NCBI GenBank assembly: GCA_963663395.1
Contig: OY760226.1
Location: 4,278,001-4,342,000, forward strand
DNA length: 64,000 nucleotides
Source: Azophilus sp963663395
GTDB taxonomy: Bacteria; Pseudomonadota; Gammaproteobacteria; Pseudomonadales; Azotimanducaceae
Direction: 5' to 3'
Part shown: in pieces, positions 33,767 to 42,197 of the stretch
How the letters are laid out: every line of letters starts with the position of its first letter
How positions within the stretch are numbered: the stretch's first letter is position 1
Made by a program: the position numbers and the translations under genes
Notes under the pieces: generated by a model
The model's database searches: none
Told to the model about the DNA's origin: nothing
What the model saw: the letters and a program-made list of their open reading frames with translations, nothing else

Positions 33767-35230
33767 ATGAGTACCGTCAACCATTCCCCTCCTTACGATA
33801 CGGTACTTCGGGGTGGGACCCTGATCGACGGTACCGGCCGAAGACCGTACAGCGCGGACCTGGCGCTGAAAGGAGACCGCATAGCGGACATCGGCGCATT
33901 CGATTCAGCCCGGACAGCCGCCGAACTCGATGTTCGGGGTCGGTGTATCGCTCCCGGCTTCATCGATGCGCATGCCCACGACGACCAAGCCTGCCTCGAG
34001 GATCCCTCCATGCGGGCGAAAATCAGTCAAGGTGTCACCACCGTGGTGGTGGGCAACTGCGGCCTGAGCCTGGCACCGCTGAACAATCCCCCGGACCTGC
34101 CAGAGCCGCTCAACCTGCTGGGGAACCCTTCGGACTTCCGGTTCTCCGACTTCAGCTCCTATTTCGACGCTGTCGATGCCGCCCGGCCGGCGGCAAACGT
34201 GGTTTCGCTCGTCGGCCACACCGCGCTGCGGGCGGCGACGATGCAGGCGCTCGACCGCAGGGCCACGCCCCGGGAGCTTGGCGCCATGCTCGGCTTGCTC
34301 GACGAAGCCATGCGTGCCGGCGCTGCCGGTTTGAGCAGCGGCGTCTACTACGCCCCGGGACGCGCGGCCGACAATGGCGAACTGATACCGCTGGTCCGGA
34401 AGTCTTCCGAGTTCGGCGGCGTGTACGCCTCGCACATCAGGGACGAGAGCGATCTGGTGCTCGACTCCATAAGCGAAGCGCTGGCGGCTGCGCGCATCGG
34501 CACAGCCCCCCTGATCATTTCGCATCACAAATGTGCCGGTACGCGCAACTGGGGGCGCAGCGCCGAGACGCTGGCGCTACTGGACAAGGCATCCGAGTCG
34601 CAGCAGGTCAGCGTCGACTGCTACCCCTATCGAGCCGGATCGACCGTGCTGGACCCCGCCTTCGTCGAGGAGGGCATCGAGGTTCTCGTCACCCGCTCCC
34701 GCGATTACCCCGGACTGGCGGGCAGATACCTGCACCAGATCGCGTCGCAATGGGACTGCTCGGAGCGGGAGGCCGCGCGCCGACTGCAACCCGGGGGTGC
34801 CTGCTATTTTCAGATGAGCGAGCGCGACGTAAGCCGCATCATCGGCTACCGTTCGGCCATCATCGGCTCCGACGGGCTGCCCCGGGACCCACATCCCCAT
34901 CCCCGGCTCTGGGGCACCTTTCCCCGCGTGATCCGCCGCTATGTCAGGGAACAGAACCTACTGTCGCTCGATACAGCGGTACACAAGATGACGGGCATGA
35001 CGGCGCAACGGTTCAACATTACGCGGCGCGGCACGCTGGCCCCCGGCAACTACGCCGACATCGTGGTGTTCGATCCCTCCTCCATTGCCGACCGCGCAGA
35101 CTTTGGAAATCCGAAACAACCGGCGGTGGGCATCGACTATGTTTTCGTAAACGGCCAACTCAGCTGGGGCGTCGGCGCCGCCGAGGCGCCCGGCGCGGGC
35201 CGTCTGTTGAGGAATCGCCCGGCGCGTTGA
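33767..35230 (+). CDS. D-aminoacylase/N-acyl-D-amino-acid deacylase family amidohydrolase
   Basis: A 487-residue amidohydrolase. The beta-sandwich start reads DTVLRGGTLIDGTGR. The metal site runs GFIDAHAHDDQACL, then VVGNCG (metal-bridging Cys as in D-aminoacylases), SHIRDES, SHHKCAG and the catalytic Asp in IIGSDG. The sandwich closes with RGTLAPGNYADIVVFDP. These match N-acyl-D-amino-acid deacylases, which release an acid from N-acyl-D-amino acids using zinc. ATG 33767 fits the family start; the frame stays open 144 bases further upstream into less protein-like sequence. It is next to the mobile element but shows no damage. Confidence 0.93.
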   Translation: MSTVNHSPPYDTVLRGGTLIDGTGRRPYSADLALKGDRIADIGAFDSARTAAELDVRGRCIAPGFIDAHAHDDQACLEDPSMRAKISQGVTTVVVGNCGLSLAPLNNPPDLPEPLNLLGNPSDFRFSDFSSYFDAVDAARPAANVVSLVGHTALRAATMQALDRRATPRELGAMLGLLDEAMRAGAAGLSSGVYYAPGRAADNGELIPLVRKSSEFGGVYASHIRDESDLVLDSISEALAAARIGTAPLIISHHKCAGTRNWGRSAETLALLDKASESQQVSVDCYPYRAGSTVLDPAFVEEGIEVLVTRSRDYPGLAGRYLHQIASQWDCSEREAARRLQPGGACYFQMSERDVSRIIGYRSAIIGSDGLPRDPHPHPRLWGTFPRVIRRYVREQNLLSLDTAVHKMTGMTAQRFNITRRGTLAPGNYADIVVFDPSSIADRADFGNPKQPAVGIDYVFVNGQLSWGVGAAEAPGAGRLLRNRPAR

Positions 35231-35438
35231 TGGTCAGCGACAACCAGCGGTTGGAAGGCCGATTCCTGGTTCTTGCAGTTGCCCCACAGGGTGCCCCAAA
35301 GTTGTCCTACCGGTGCGAATTGACTGGACTGATTGCTCACTGCTTGAGGGTTTATCCCTGCAAGTGCGGGGCGGGGAAGGGTCCGCCAACATCATGCGGG
35401 GCATCCGGGATTCGGGTGGGCTATCGTGTCGGTTCGTG

Positions 35439-36413
35439 CTACACGGCGTCGACCTTGGTCAACGAAGAGCCGATCGAAGCAAGACACGCCAGCACCTCGG
35501 CGTCATCGGGAAGGGAGTCGCCGTAAACCATGTCTTTGAAGCGACCCCGGAATTCCGACCGAACCTGGCTCCAGAGCTTCTCCGCGTCGGCCACGATGGT
35601 GGCTTTACCGAGCGGTTGGGACAGCCACGCCTCGGAGCCCGGCATGGCATTCAGATCAGACTCCCTCACCTTGGCCATCAACTCGACAAATTCATGGCCT
35701 GCCACGAATTGCCGGTATTGGCTCTCGCGCATGATCATCACGAGATCGTAGAAGTGCCGGATTCGGCTTCGAAACCCAGCAGTGGGATCTGTTTCGTAGC
35801 CGGCGCGCACCAGCCCCATGATCTTTTCGCATAGCGTACGTTCCACGGACAGTACCTGAATTCTGAAGGGGTCGAGTTCGTGGCGGCGCACGAGGTCTGT
35901 CCGACCGGCCTCGATCAGGAAATCGCTAATGAGTGTGGCGACGGGCATTGCCGACGACGGCTCGGGATTCGTAAATGAGTTGATTTCGATCAGCAGCGCG
36001 TCGGAGACATGGCCGAGCTGTGCGGGGTCGGTTCGCGTCGGGAATGAATGCGCTGTCTTCCGGAAGCGTCCGTGCTTGGACTCCGCTGGATGGGCAGGCT
36101 GGTACTGCAGATCCCGGGTGATTTCTCTCTCTATCGACTTGATCAGCGTGCGGCGCCACGAGTCGGTGCGCCCGTCGTCCGGGCTCAGGGCGAGGTCGAC
36201 ATCTTCGGAGAAGCGCTCGATGAGACGATGTGCCTTGGAAAGCGATGTGCCCCCTTTGAAGACGACGGCGTCCCTGTGTTCGGATTCCTGGAGGCGTTTG
36301 AGTACCCGGGTGACCCAGTAGTCCTTCTCGACATGAGCCGCTGGAATCCCGATATGGTCTGCCGTTGCCTGAATGAGCTCCAGGTACGTGTCGGGCGACT
36401 CGTGCAGGTTCAC
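35439..36413 (-). CDS. abiEii: AbiEii-type nucleotidyltransferase toxin
   Basis: A 324-residue protein of the AbiEii/AbiGii (DUF1814) toxin family. The nucleotidyltransferase motif is VFKGGTSLSKAHRLIERFSE followed by DVDLAL, equal to the GSx-DxD core of DNA polymerase beta-like enzymes. EKDYWVTRVL comes before it, and RHFYDLVMIM is a later conserved segment. Such toxins block growth, probably by nucleotide transfer to tRNA, during phage infection. GTG 36413 is chosen because it starts at NLHESPDTYLEL and overlaps the antitoxin stop by GTGA. It forms a type IV toxin-antitoxin pair with the gene at 36410-37135. Confidence 0.92.
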   Translation of the reverse strand: MNLHESPDTYLELIQATADHIGIPAAHVEKDYWVTRVLKRLQESEHRDAVVFKGGTSLSKAHRLIERFSEDVDLALSPDDGRTDSWRRTLIKSIEREITRDLQYQPAHPAESKHGRFRKTAHSFPTRTDPAQLGHVSDALLIEINSFTNPEPSSAMPVATLISDFLIEAGRTDLVRRHELDPFRIQVLSVERTLCEKIMGLVRAGYETDPTAGFRSRIRHFYDLVMIMRESQYRQFVAGHEFVELMAKVRESDLNAMPGSEAWLSQPLGKATIVADAEKLWSQVRSEFRGRFKDMVYGDSLPDDAEVLACLASIGSSLTKVDAV

Positions 36414-37135
36414 CGGATGTTCCAGGCCCGCGATTCCGGCCAGTGGTCGGAATCGATATCCAGGTCGAAACGCGTGGTGGGGTTGAGCGACGCCTTGAGC
36501 GCCGGCACCACGTCGCCCCCGCAACGCGTAAGCAACATCCCCAGCAGGGCCACTGTGCCTGGGCTGTAATAGTTCAATGCCAACCCTTGCAATTCTTCCT
36601 GCTCGGCCGACGTGAGTTGCGTCAATCGTTGCATCATCGCCTGGATTACGCGACCGACGTTTGCGCCTGGTATCTTTCGAGCGTCGCGCAGGACATCCAG
36701 GATCTCGAGCAGTGGCACCGTCGAATCCGAGATCGGCGCCCGCCTCGACCGCAACTTGATTCGTATCGTGCCGAAGTCCCTGGTCTGGCTGGCGCGGTTC
36801 ACCGCGATCGTTACTGTCTTGGGCATCTGCGTGGTGAGGCCCAGGCGGTTGTAGAGCGCGGGCCCGGTGATGTAGCCGCACCGCCGCCCGTCGCGATACA
36901 ACAAATCGCGCAGACGCTCCCCGTCGCCAATGGCAACGTCACCGAGCACACCTCTTGCGGGCTTGTAGAAACGTCCCTTTGCGACGCGTTTCAAGCGCTG
37001 GTTCGCGACACATCGGGTCACGGCCTGCACGACCGCGCCGGGAGCCTCCCGGAATTGCGGAAACAGTTCGTAACCGAATATTTGCCCGATCGGGGCCTGG
37101 TCGACAGCCTGGTTTACGGCAGCTGCGATACTCAT
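36410..37135 (-). CDS. abiEi: AbiEi-type antitoxin (DUF6088-like)
   Basis: A 241-residue antitoxin partner. The N-terminal winged-helix region covers about residues 10-70 (GYELFPQFREAPGAVVQAVT then RLKRVAKGRFYKPARG) and resembles the DNA-binding domain by which AbiEi represses its own operon. The middle has YITGPALYNRLGLTTQMPKT, typical of the family. ATG 37135 is chosen for CAGGAGG seven bases upstream. It precedes the toxin with a 4-base overlap, ensuring coupled translation. A promoter with a possible operator lies just upstream (37161-37212). Confidence 0.9.
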   Translation of the reverse strand: MSIAAAVNQAVDQAPIGQIFGYELFPQFREAPGAVVQAVTRCVANQRLKRVAKGRFYKPARGVLGDVAIGDGERLRDLLYRDGRRCGYITGPALYNRLGLTTQMPKTVTIAVNRASQTRDFGTIRIKLRSRRAPISDSTVPLLEILDVLRDARKIPGANVGRVIQAMMQRLTQLTSAEQEELQGLALNYYSPGTVALLGMLLTRCGGDVVPALKASLNPTTRFDLDIDSDHWPESRAWNIR

Positions 37136-37160
37136 CGGCGTGCCTCCTGTAATCGTAGCC

Positions 37161-37188
37161 ACCCTACGCTCTCGTCCCTCAATGTCAA
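37161..37188 (-). promoter_or_regulatory. Promoter of the abiE operon
   Basis: On the minus strand, TTGACA (37183-37188) and TAGGGT (37161-37166) are 16 bases apart, 26 bases before the antitoxin start. TGTCA at 37183-37187 and TGACA at 37208-37212 form a spaced dyad over the -35 box that could be the antitoxin's own operator. Confidence 0.55.
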
Positions 37189-37375
37189 GTTTAAACGTAT
37201 AAAAACATGACACCGTTAACAACGGCGCGAACTGGCACCCCGAGCATCTTCGACTGTAGATTCTGTCGGTGAACCAAAATCAGTCAGTGAATCGGCGCGC
37301 GGTTTGGACGCCGATCGGCGTGTTAACTTGCTTATGTTACCCGTGTAGCTCTCTCCCGCACGTTCGTTGTCCGGC

Positions 37376-37450
37376 CGAAGAAATCCACGCCTCGACACGC
37401 TCGCAAAAGTGGCTGAAGCCTGTGGCGTCAAGCTTCAGTTTTCTGCTTAG
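37376..37450 (+). pseudogene. Remnant of an XRE/Cro-type helix-turn-helix regulator
   Basis: The frame from 37376 encodes RRNPRLDTLAKVAEACGVKL and then QFSA before a TAG at 37448. This is the typical last part of an XRE-family DNA-binding domain ('S.R.NP.L.TL.kvA.A.Gv.l.f'). SLSG precedes it in frame, but a TAG lies just before that and no start or first helices can be read, so the N-terminus is lost. It could be the left-over antitoxin or repressor of an older module at this site. Confidence 0.5.
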
Positions 37451-37630
37451 GTGCACGAGGTCACATTGGAGAACAGGTAGTTCGGTTCGACGCCGGAAAC
37501 CTATCCGGGCAGGAATTGGCAAACCAACTTGTCCCGGCCGACGAGATGGCCTGCATTTTGGACGCAGCGCATTTGCGTCCTGGATTCAAGTAACGGCTGC
37601 TTGATCGAAACGGATACCTGATCTTCGCCG

Positions 37631-38638
37631 CTACGCCGTGTCCTGCGTCCAGCGGTGGTGGCAGGGTCCCTGGGGGCCGCGGCTTTCGCCCGCATGTTCG
37701 GGGTAGACGGTGGCAGTGTAGATGTCGCCGTGTGGGTCAACTGCCATCTGGTGAATATAGATGGCCAGCTTCTCGTGGCGTTCGAGCTCTTCCATGGTGT
37801 GGGCGTCGTAGACCACGAGGTCGCTCATGTTGTCGCTGGCATAAAGGCGGTCGCCATAGACCGCGACGGTGAGCGGGTTCAGGTGGTCCCACTGCTCGAT
37901 GAAATTGCCGTCGGGATCAAACACCTGGATGCGGCTCTTGCGGCCGGGATCATTTTCCCAACGCTCTTCGGCAATCTGGTCCTTCACCGTCATGTAGTAG
38001 TGCATCGCCCCGCCCCTGAAATCGACCACCACAAGACGCCCGTCGGGCATCTGTGTCACCGCATGGGGGGAGTTGAACTGGCCCGGTGCGTTGCCCCAGC
38101 CGCCGATTTCCTTGATGTGCTCACCTTCGGGCGAGAACCAGATCAGCCGGGCATTCCAGTAGCCGTCCGAGATCACGATGTTGCCGTTATCCTGCACGAC
38201 CACCGCTGTCGGGCCGTTGAAATGACCGGGGTCTTTGCCCCACTGGCCCAGCTCGCCGAGGGTCAGAAGCAGCTCCCCGTCCTTCGTGTATTTCTTCACC
38301 ACATGGCCGTCGCGGTCGACGGTCCAGATATGGCCATCGATGAAGTAGATCGTGTGCGCGCCCAGCGCGAAGCCAGGTTCGTCCGATGGTCCCCATATGC
38401 CCAGATAGGTGCCGTCGCGGGCAAACATGGAAACGCTGCTCTTGCCCATCTTGTCTTCTTGCATGGCGAGCGGGTGCGCCGCCCAGTGCTCGATGTCGCG
38501 GGTGAACAGGTAGATCACCCCGTCGTCGTCGACACAAACGCCCGACCCCATTTCGAAGGCCATGTCGGCCGGGTAGTGCGGCCAGTCGTTGTCCAATCGG
38601 TACTTGACCTGGCTCGATCCGTCTTTTGCTGTGCTCAT
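37631..38638 (-). CDS. NHL-repeat six-bladed beta-propeller protein
   Basis: A 335-residue propeller with NHL-type repeats, for example GQWGKDPGHFNGPTAVVVQD and GNAPGQFNSPHAV, where 'GxFxxPxgvav' is the repeat hallmark. It resembles the lyase domain of peptidylglycine amidating enzymes and other proteins that bind small ligands in a central channel. No signal peptide is seen. Its start overlaps the stop of the amidohydrolase by ATGA, so the pair is cotranscribed and probably acts on one substrate. The reaction is unknown. Confidence 0.87.
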   Translation of the reverse strand: MSTAKDGSSQVKYRLDNDWPHYPADMAFEMGSGVCVDDDGVIYLFTRDIEHWAAHPLAMQEDKMGKSSVSMFARDGTYLGIWGPSDEPGFALGAHTIYFIDGHIWTVDRDGHVVKKYTKDGELLLTLGELGQWGKDPGHFNGPTAVVVQDNGNIVISDGYWNARLIWFSPEGEHIKEIGGWGNAPGQFNSPHAVTQMPDGRLVVVDFRGGAMHYYMTVKDQIAEERWENDPGRKSRIQVFDPDGNFIEQWDHLNPLTVAVYGDRLYASDNMSDLVVYDAHTMEELERHEKLAIYIHQMAVDPHGDIYTATVYPEHAGESRGPQGPCHHRWTQDTA

Positions 38639-39840
38639 GATGCCAAAGCCAGCTGTTCGGCCGGCATTTCCCCGCTTACGAGTTCCCCGCCCTTCAGGAC
38701 CGCGACGAGGCGGTCGGGCTGGGTCAGAACGTTGATATCGGATGACGGATCGCCATCGACAATGACCATGTCAGCAAGGTTGCCTGGCGCGATGGTGCCC
38801 AGGCCCTCGATGCCCGTCAGCTCACCACCGTTCCTGGTTGCCCACTTGATAACCTCAAGCGGCTCGATGCCGCACTCCTCGACATAACAGACCAATTCGC
38901 CCGGGTAGTCGCCGTGATCGAGCGGGCCGAAGCCGTAATCATCGCCCGGCACGAATTTCACGCCCGCCTCCACCGCTTCGGGCAGCATGCTCCTCATGTA
39001 GTCGAAGTCTTCCGGAAAAAACAATTCAGCCCCCGGCAGGCTGGGGTCGACCTTGCTCCGCCAGCCCATGTAGAGGCTGGGCAGGACAAAACAGTCGTTA
39101 TCAAGGAAGGCCTGGATGCAGGTGTCGTCCATACCGTCGGCGTGATCAATGATGTGGATACCGACCTCAACGCATTCCAGCACCTTGTCACGGCCGCAGA
39201 CATGGGCGCGGGTGCGGACACCGTGGGCGTCGGCCACCTCGACCGCGGCGCGCAGTTCTTCCTTCGACATCGCGCCCGCGCCCAGAAGCGCATGGCCAGA
39301 GGCGCCGAACAGCTTGATGATCTTTGCGCCGCGCTCGATCTCCTTTTCCACCGCGGCCCGAACGGCCTCCGCCCCGTGGCATTCGATATAGGGCGACGCT
39401 TCCCGCTCCACGCTGCCCACCGGACCCGGCGTGATCGCGCGGCTGGCCGGTATCAGGCGCGGCCCGTCCACCATGCCGGAATCAATGGCATCGGCGAGCC
39501 GCGCGTCGATGTCGAAGAACGTGCCGGCACCCACGCCCGCCGTGTAACCGCATTTGAGCAACTTCATGGCGTTGCCCTGCGCCCAGATCGCCTGTTTCGA
39601 CTCGGGCGCATCCGTGGGCGAATGCGCGACACTGTAGGCTGGGTGGAAATGCCCAAGGACCATACCCGGCATCAATGTGCGGCCGCCGAGGTCAACAACG
39701 GTATCGCCATTCTCGGCTGAACCCCCGAACTCAGCATCTACAGAGACAATCCGGTCACCATCGACAACGACCGTCACCCCGCTTTTGGCAGAACTTTCAC
39801 CGTCTAGAAGATTTGCGTTTCGAAAGTATGTCCGTGCCAT
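38635..39840 (-). CDS. Imidazolonepropionase-like amidohydrolase
   Basis: A 401-residue metal-dependent hydrolase. The first metal motif is GMVLGHFHPA (HxH), the metal-bridging Lys may be in KIIKLF, further ligands lie in ARTRAHVCGRD and IIDHADGMDD, and the catalytic Asp is in FVPGDDYGF. The closing domain reads LGTIAPGNLADMVIVDGDP. This is the pattern of the amidohydrolase group with prolidase- and imidazolonepropionase-like members that cut cyclic or amide C-N bonds. The propeller gene follows with an ATGA overlap. Substrate not predictable. Confidence 0.92.
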   Translation of the reverse strand: MARTYFRNANLLDGESSAKSGVTVVVDGDRIVSVDAEFGGSAENGDTVVDLGGRTLMPGMVLGHFHPAYSVAHSPTDAPESKQAIWAQGNAMKLLKCGYTAGVGAGTFFDIDARLADAIDSGMVDGPRLIPASRAITPGPVGSVEREASPYIECHGAEAVRAAVEKEIERGAKIIKLFGASGHALLGAGAMSKEELRAAVEVADAHGVRTRAHVCGRDKVLECVEVGIHIIDHADGMDDTCIQAFLDNDCFVLPSLYMGWRSKVDPSLPGAELFFPEDFDYMRSMLPEAVEAGVKFVPGDDYGFGPLDHGDYPGELVCYVEECGIEPLEVIKWATRNGGELTGIEGLGTIAPGNLADMVIVDGDPSSDINVLTQPDRLVAVLKGGELVSGEMPAEQLALAS

Positions 39841-40096
39841 TTCCCGATCCCCCTTTTAGTCGAGCGTTTGCTGGCGCCTTGTCCAAAGTTGGGAGCATAC
39901 ACCCTAGCCGGACCTATGACCGCGACGGGAAGCTGCTGGCGGTTGCATGGGCACTGGATTTCAGCGACGCAGATCTTAATGCCCTGTTTGACCCCACTTC
40001 GATTTGGGTACACCACCCAAACGCCGCATTGGCAGAGACATGCGCACAATACTCGCCAACCGATACAAACCAGATTTCTCTGACACTGCCGGGTTG

Positions 40097-40939
40097 TCAA
40101 GCCGGCCAACCGCTGCCGGGGACATCGACCTCCACGGTCTCGATCTTCGACTTGCGTTCCCGCGCGAGTTCCTCCGGGCCCGCGTTGATCGTGGTGGGAA
40201 TGTAGAGCGTTTTCCGATCCGCCCCGCCCAGCATGCACGCCACGGGAATATTCTCCGTCACCTCGACCCGGTCCAGGACCTCGCCGCCGTCGGCTACGCG
40301 GAGCACGCCACCGGCCCCGGCCGCCACCCAGACCGCTCCTTCGGCATCCATGCAGATGCCGTCCGGTGTACCGTCGACCTCGGCCCAGACGCGCCGGTTG
40401 TGAAGGCCCCCGGAGGCATCGCGGTCGAACGCCGTCAAACGACCGCCGACGGTTTCAGCCACAACCAGCGTCCGCCCATCGGCCGTGATGGCGCAGCCGT
40501 TCGGGAAATCCAGATCCTCGGCAGCAACGCTGACCGAGCCGTCCGCATCCACCCTTGCGAGCTTCGCCGGCCTTGGCGCATCGCCCCAGGCCGCCCCGAA
40601 GTTGCCCACATAGGCCCTCCCCTCGCCGTCGACCACCATGTCGTTGCAATGGTAGGTGGCGATGCCGCCGAGATCCGCATGCTCCTTGAGCCCGTCCGGG
40701 TCGAGCCGCATGAGTTTGCGGTCGGTCATCGATACGACCAGCAGGCGCCCGTCGGGGAGCCAGCCGAGGCCGGAGGGCTCCCCGGGAACCTCGACCACCG
40801 CCTCGAGCGAACCGTCACCGGCAACCCGATAGACCGTATGGGCGTGAAAGTCGGAAAACCAGAACGCACCATCGTGCCAACGTGGGCTTTCCGCGAAGGT
40901 AAAGCCGCGCTTCCAAACCGAAGCCTTGCGTGATTTCAA
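40097..40939 (-). CDS. SMP-30/gluconolactonase/LRE-like hydrolase
   Basis: A 280-residue six-bladed propeller of the SMP-30 family. Metal ligands seem present: Glu in TFAESPRWHDG, Asn in FPNGCAITADG and Asp in TPDGICMDAEGAVWVA. These enzymes open lactones (gluconolactone, other aldonolactones or related esters) using calcium or zinc in the cytoplasm. The gene ends 256 bases from the amidohydrolase at 39840, in the same direction. The gap 39841-40096 shows only weak antisense frames. Confidence 0.92.
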   Translation of the reverse strand: MKSRKASVWKRGFTFAESPRWHDGAFWFSDFHAHTVYRVAGDGSLEAVVEVPGEPSGLGWLPDGRLLVVSMTDRKLMRLDPDGLKEHADLGGIATYHCNDMVVDGEGRAYVGNFGAAWGDAPRPAKLARVDADGSVSVAAEDLDFPNGCAITADGRTLVVAETVGGRLTAFDRDASGGLHNRRVWAEVDGTPDGICMDAEGAVWVAAGAGGVLRVADGGEVLDRVEVTENIPVACMLGGADRKTLYIPTTINAGPEELARERKSKIETVEVDVPGSGWPA

Positions 40940-40984
40940 GGATCACCTCCCAACCTGCCCGCTGTTTCCACCGAAGGGATCGGT

Positions 40985-41025
40985 GGGGTCAGAGTCAATT
41001 TGCCAGGTAAATCGACTCTGACCTC
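40985..41025. repeat. REP-like inverted repeat
   Basis: GGTCAGAGTC at 40987-40996 is the exact reverse complement of GACTCTGACC at 41014-41023, with an extra outer G-C pair and a 17-base loop. It resembles the scattered 'GGTCAGAGTC' palindromes found in many proteobacteria. It stands between the divergent SMP-30 and acyl-CoA dehydrogenase genes, followed by an AT-rich stretch (41040-41120) that should hold the promoter of the plus-strand operon. Confidence 0.65.
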
Positions 41026-41120
41026 ATTGCCCCCCAATGATCCAAAATTGCAGAATCTAATGGATATATCTCATCATGTGCGGTAATTTACCACCATCAG
41101 GACACAATTTTAAGATTTTG

Positions 41121-42197
41121 ATGGCGTACTGGCTCACTGAGCAACAGCAGCTCGTTCAATCGGGTTTTCACGACTTTCTGGCCAGCGAGTGCACTCCCGC
41201 CCGTGTGCGCACCGCTTACGATACCGACCAATCCTTTGACGATGGCCTGTGGAAGGGGTTCGGGCAACTCGGTTTCACCGGAACCTGCATCCCGTCCGAT
41301 CACGGCGGTTCGGGTCTGGGGCTGATGGAGGCGGCCCTGCTCTCGGAAGAGCTTGGCCGCCATGCCGCGCCGCTGTTCCTGGAGGGCCACACCCTGGCCG
41401 GGCTTGGAATCGCGCTCGGCGGCACACAGTCCCAGAAAGAACGCCTGCTTCCCGGGCTGGCGGCAGGGGAGCGCATCGGCAGTGTGGCCCTGTCGAGCAA
41501 CGGTAACGGTACGGCATGGTGCGACTGGCAGGTTGAACCGGGTGGCGGCAATACCGCATCGGTAGAAACGGTTCCCCTGGGCGACGTTGCCGACGTGCTG
41601 GTCATCGGCTGCGCCAACGGGCAGCTTGGCGTGTTGGAAACCCGGCAGGCAAACGTCAGCGCCGGCAACTGCAACGGCATCGACCGCAGTCGGAGTATTT
41701 TCGAGGTCTCCTTCGACGAAGCCGCCGTGGAGGCCCTGCCCGCTCTCCCGGGCGAGGCGCTCGGCAACGCGCTGCTCATCCTGCTGGCGGCAGACGCCTT
41801 CGGCGCCGCCGACAGGCTGCTGGAGTTGACCGTCGAGTACGCAAAAACGCGCGAACAGTTCGGCCAGCCCATTGCCGGGTTTCAGGCCGTCAAGCACCAG
41901 CTCGCCGAGCACGCCCTGGCCACGGTCACCGCGCGCGGGCTTTTCTGGAAGGCTGCCGGGGAGTTCGACGAGGAACCGCGGTCGGCGGCAAAGAGCGCCT
42001 CGATGGCGAAGGCACACATCACCGACCAGGCCATGCGCATTGCCCGGGGTGCGGTCGAACTGCACGGCGGCATAGGATTCACCTGGGAGGCCGACGTGCA
42101 GCTCTATTTCAAGCGCGCATTGTTTGACCGCACTTTTCTGGGTACGCCACAGATGCACCGCGAACGTTGCGCGCAACTGTCCGGGTGGGGCCAATGA
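41121..42197 (+). CDS. Acyl-CoA dehydrogenase, short subunit type
   Basis: A 358-residue acyl-CoA dehydrogenase. It has the N-terminal helical domain (IPSDHGGSGLGLMEAALLSE) and a C-terminal domain with AKTREQFGQPIAGFQAVKHQ and AVELHGGIGFTWE. The middle 'TEP.aGSD' flavin motif is absent: that region reads GSVALSSNGNGTAW. This is the state seen in the subunits of heteromeric dehydrogenases in which only the partner is complete. Its stop overlaps the next dehydrogenase start by ATGA, so the two probably form an alpha2-beta2 enzyme acting on bulky acyl-CoAs. ATG 41121 fits the family start. Confidence 0.92.
   Translation: MAYWLTEQQQLVQSGFHDFLASECTPARVRTAYDTDQSFDDGLWKGFGQLGFTGTCIPSDHGGSGLGLMEAALLSEELGRHAAPLFLEGHTLAGLGIALGGTQSQKERLLPGLAAGERIGSVALSSNGNGTAWCDWQVEPGGGNTASVETVPLGDVADVLVIGCANGQLGVLETRQANVSAGNCNGIDRSRSIFEVSFDEAAVEALPALPGEALGNALLILLAADAFGAADRLLELTVEYAKTREQFGQPIAGFQAVKHQLAEHALATVTARGLFWKAAGEFDEEPRSAAKSASMAKAHITDQAMRIARGAVELHGGIGFTWEADVQLYFKRALFDRTFLGTPQMHRERCAQLSGWGQ

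Larger units (their letters stand above)
37136..37630. other. Spacer upstream of abiE with a regulator remnant
   Basis: A 495-base region without an intact gene. It contains the abiE promoter, a less GC-rich stretch at 37170-37350, and a decayed helix-turn-helix fragment (37376-37450). A further piece after that, in another frame, ends ILDAAHLRPGFK before a stop near 37592 and may belong to the same broken gene. Confidence 0.55.

Noticed and set aside
35231..35438. Possible attachment site or integrase remnant between the amidohydrolase and abiEii
   Set aside because: The 208 bases show some short repeats but no tRNA end, integrase frame or paired direct repeat to support it.
39829..40205. 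Small plus-strand gene starting near MSVPFPDPPF
   Set aside because: It overlaps the 3' end of the well-supported SMP-30 gene on the other strand, has no ribosome binding site and matches no family.
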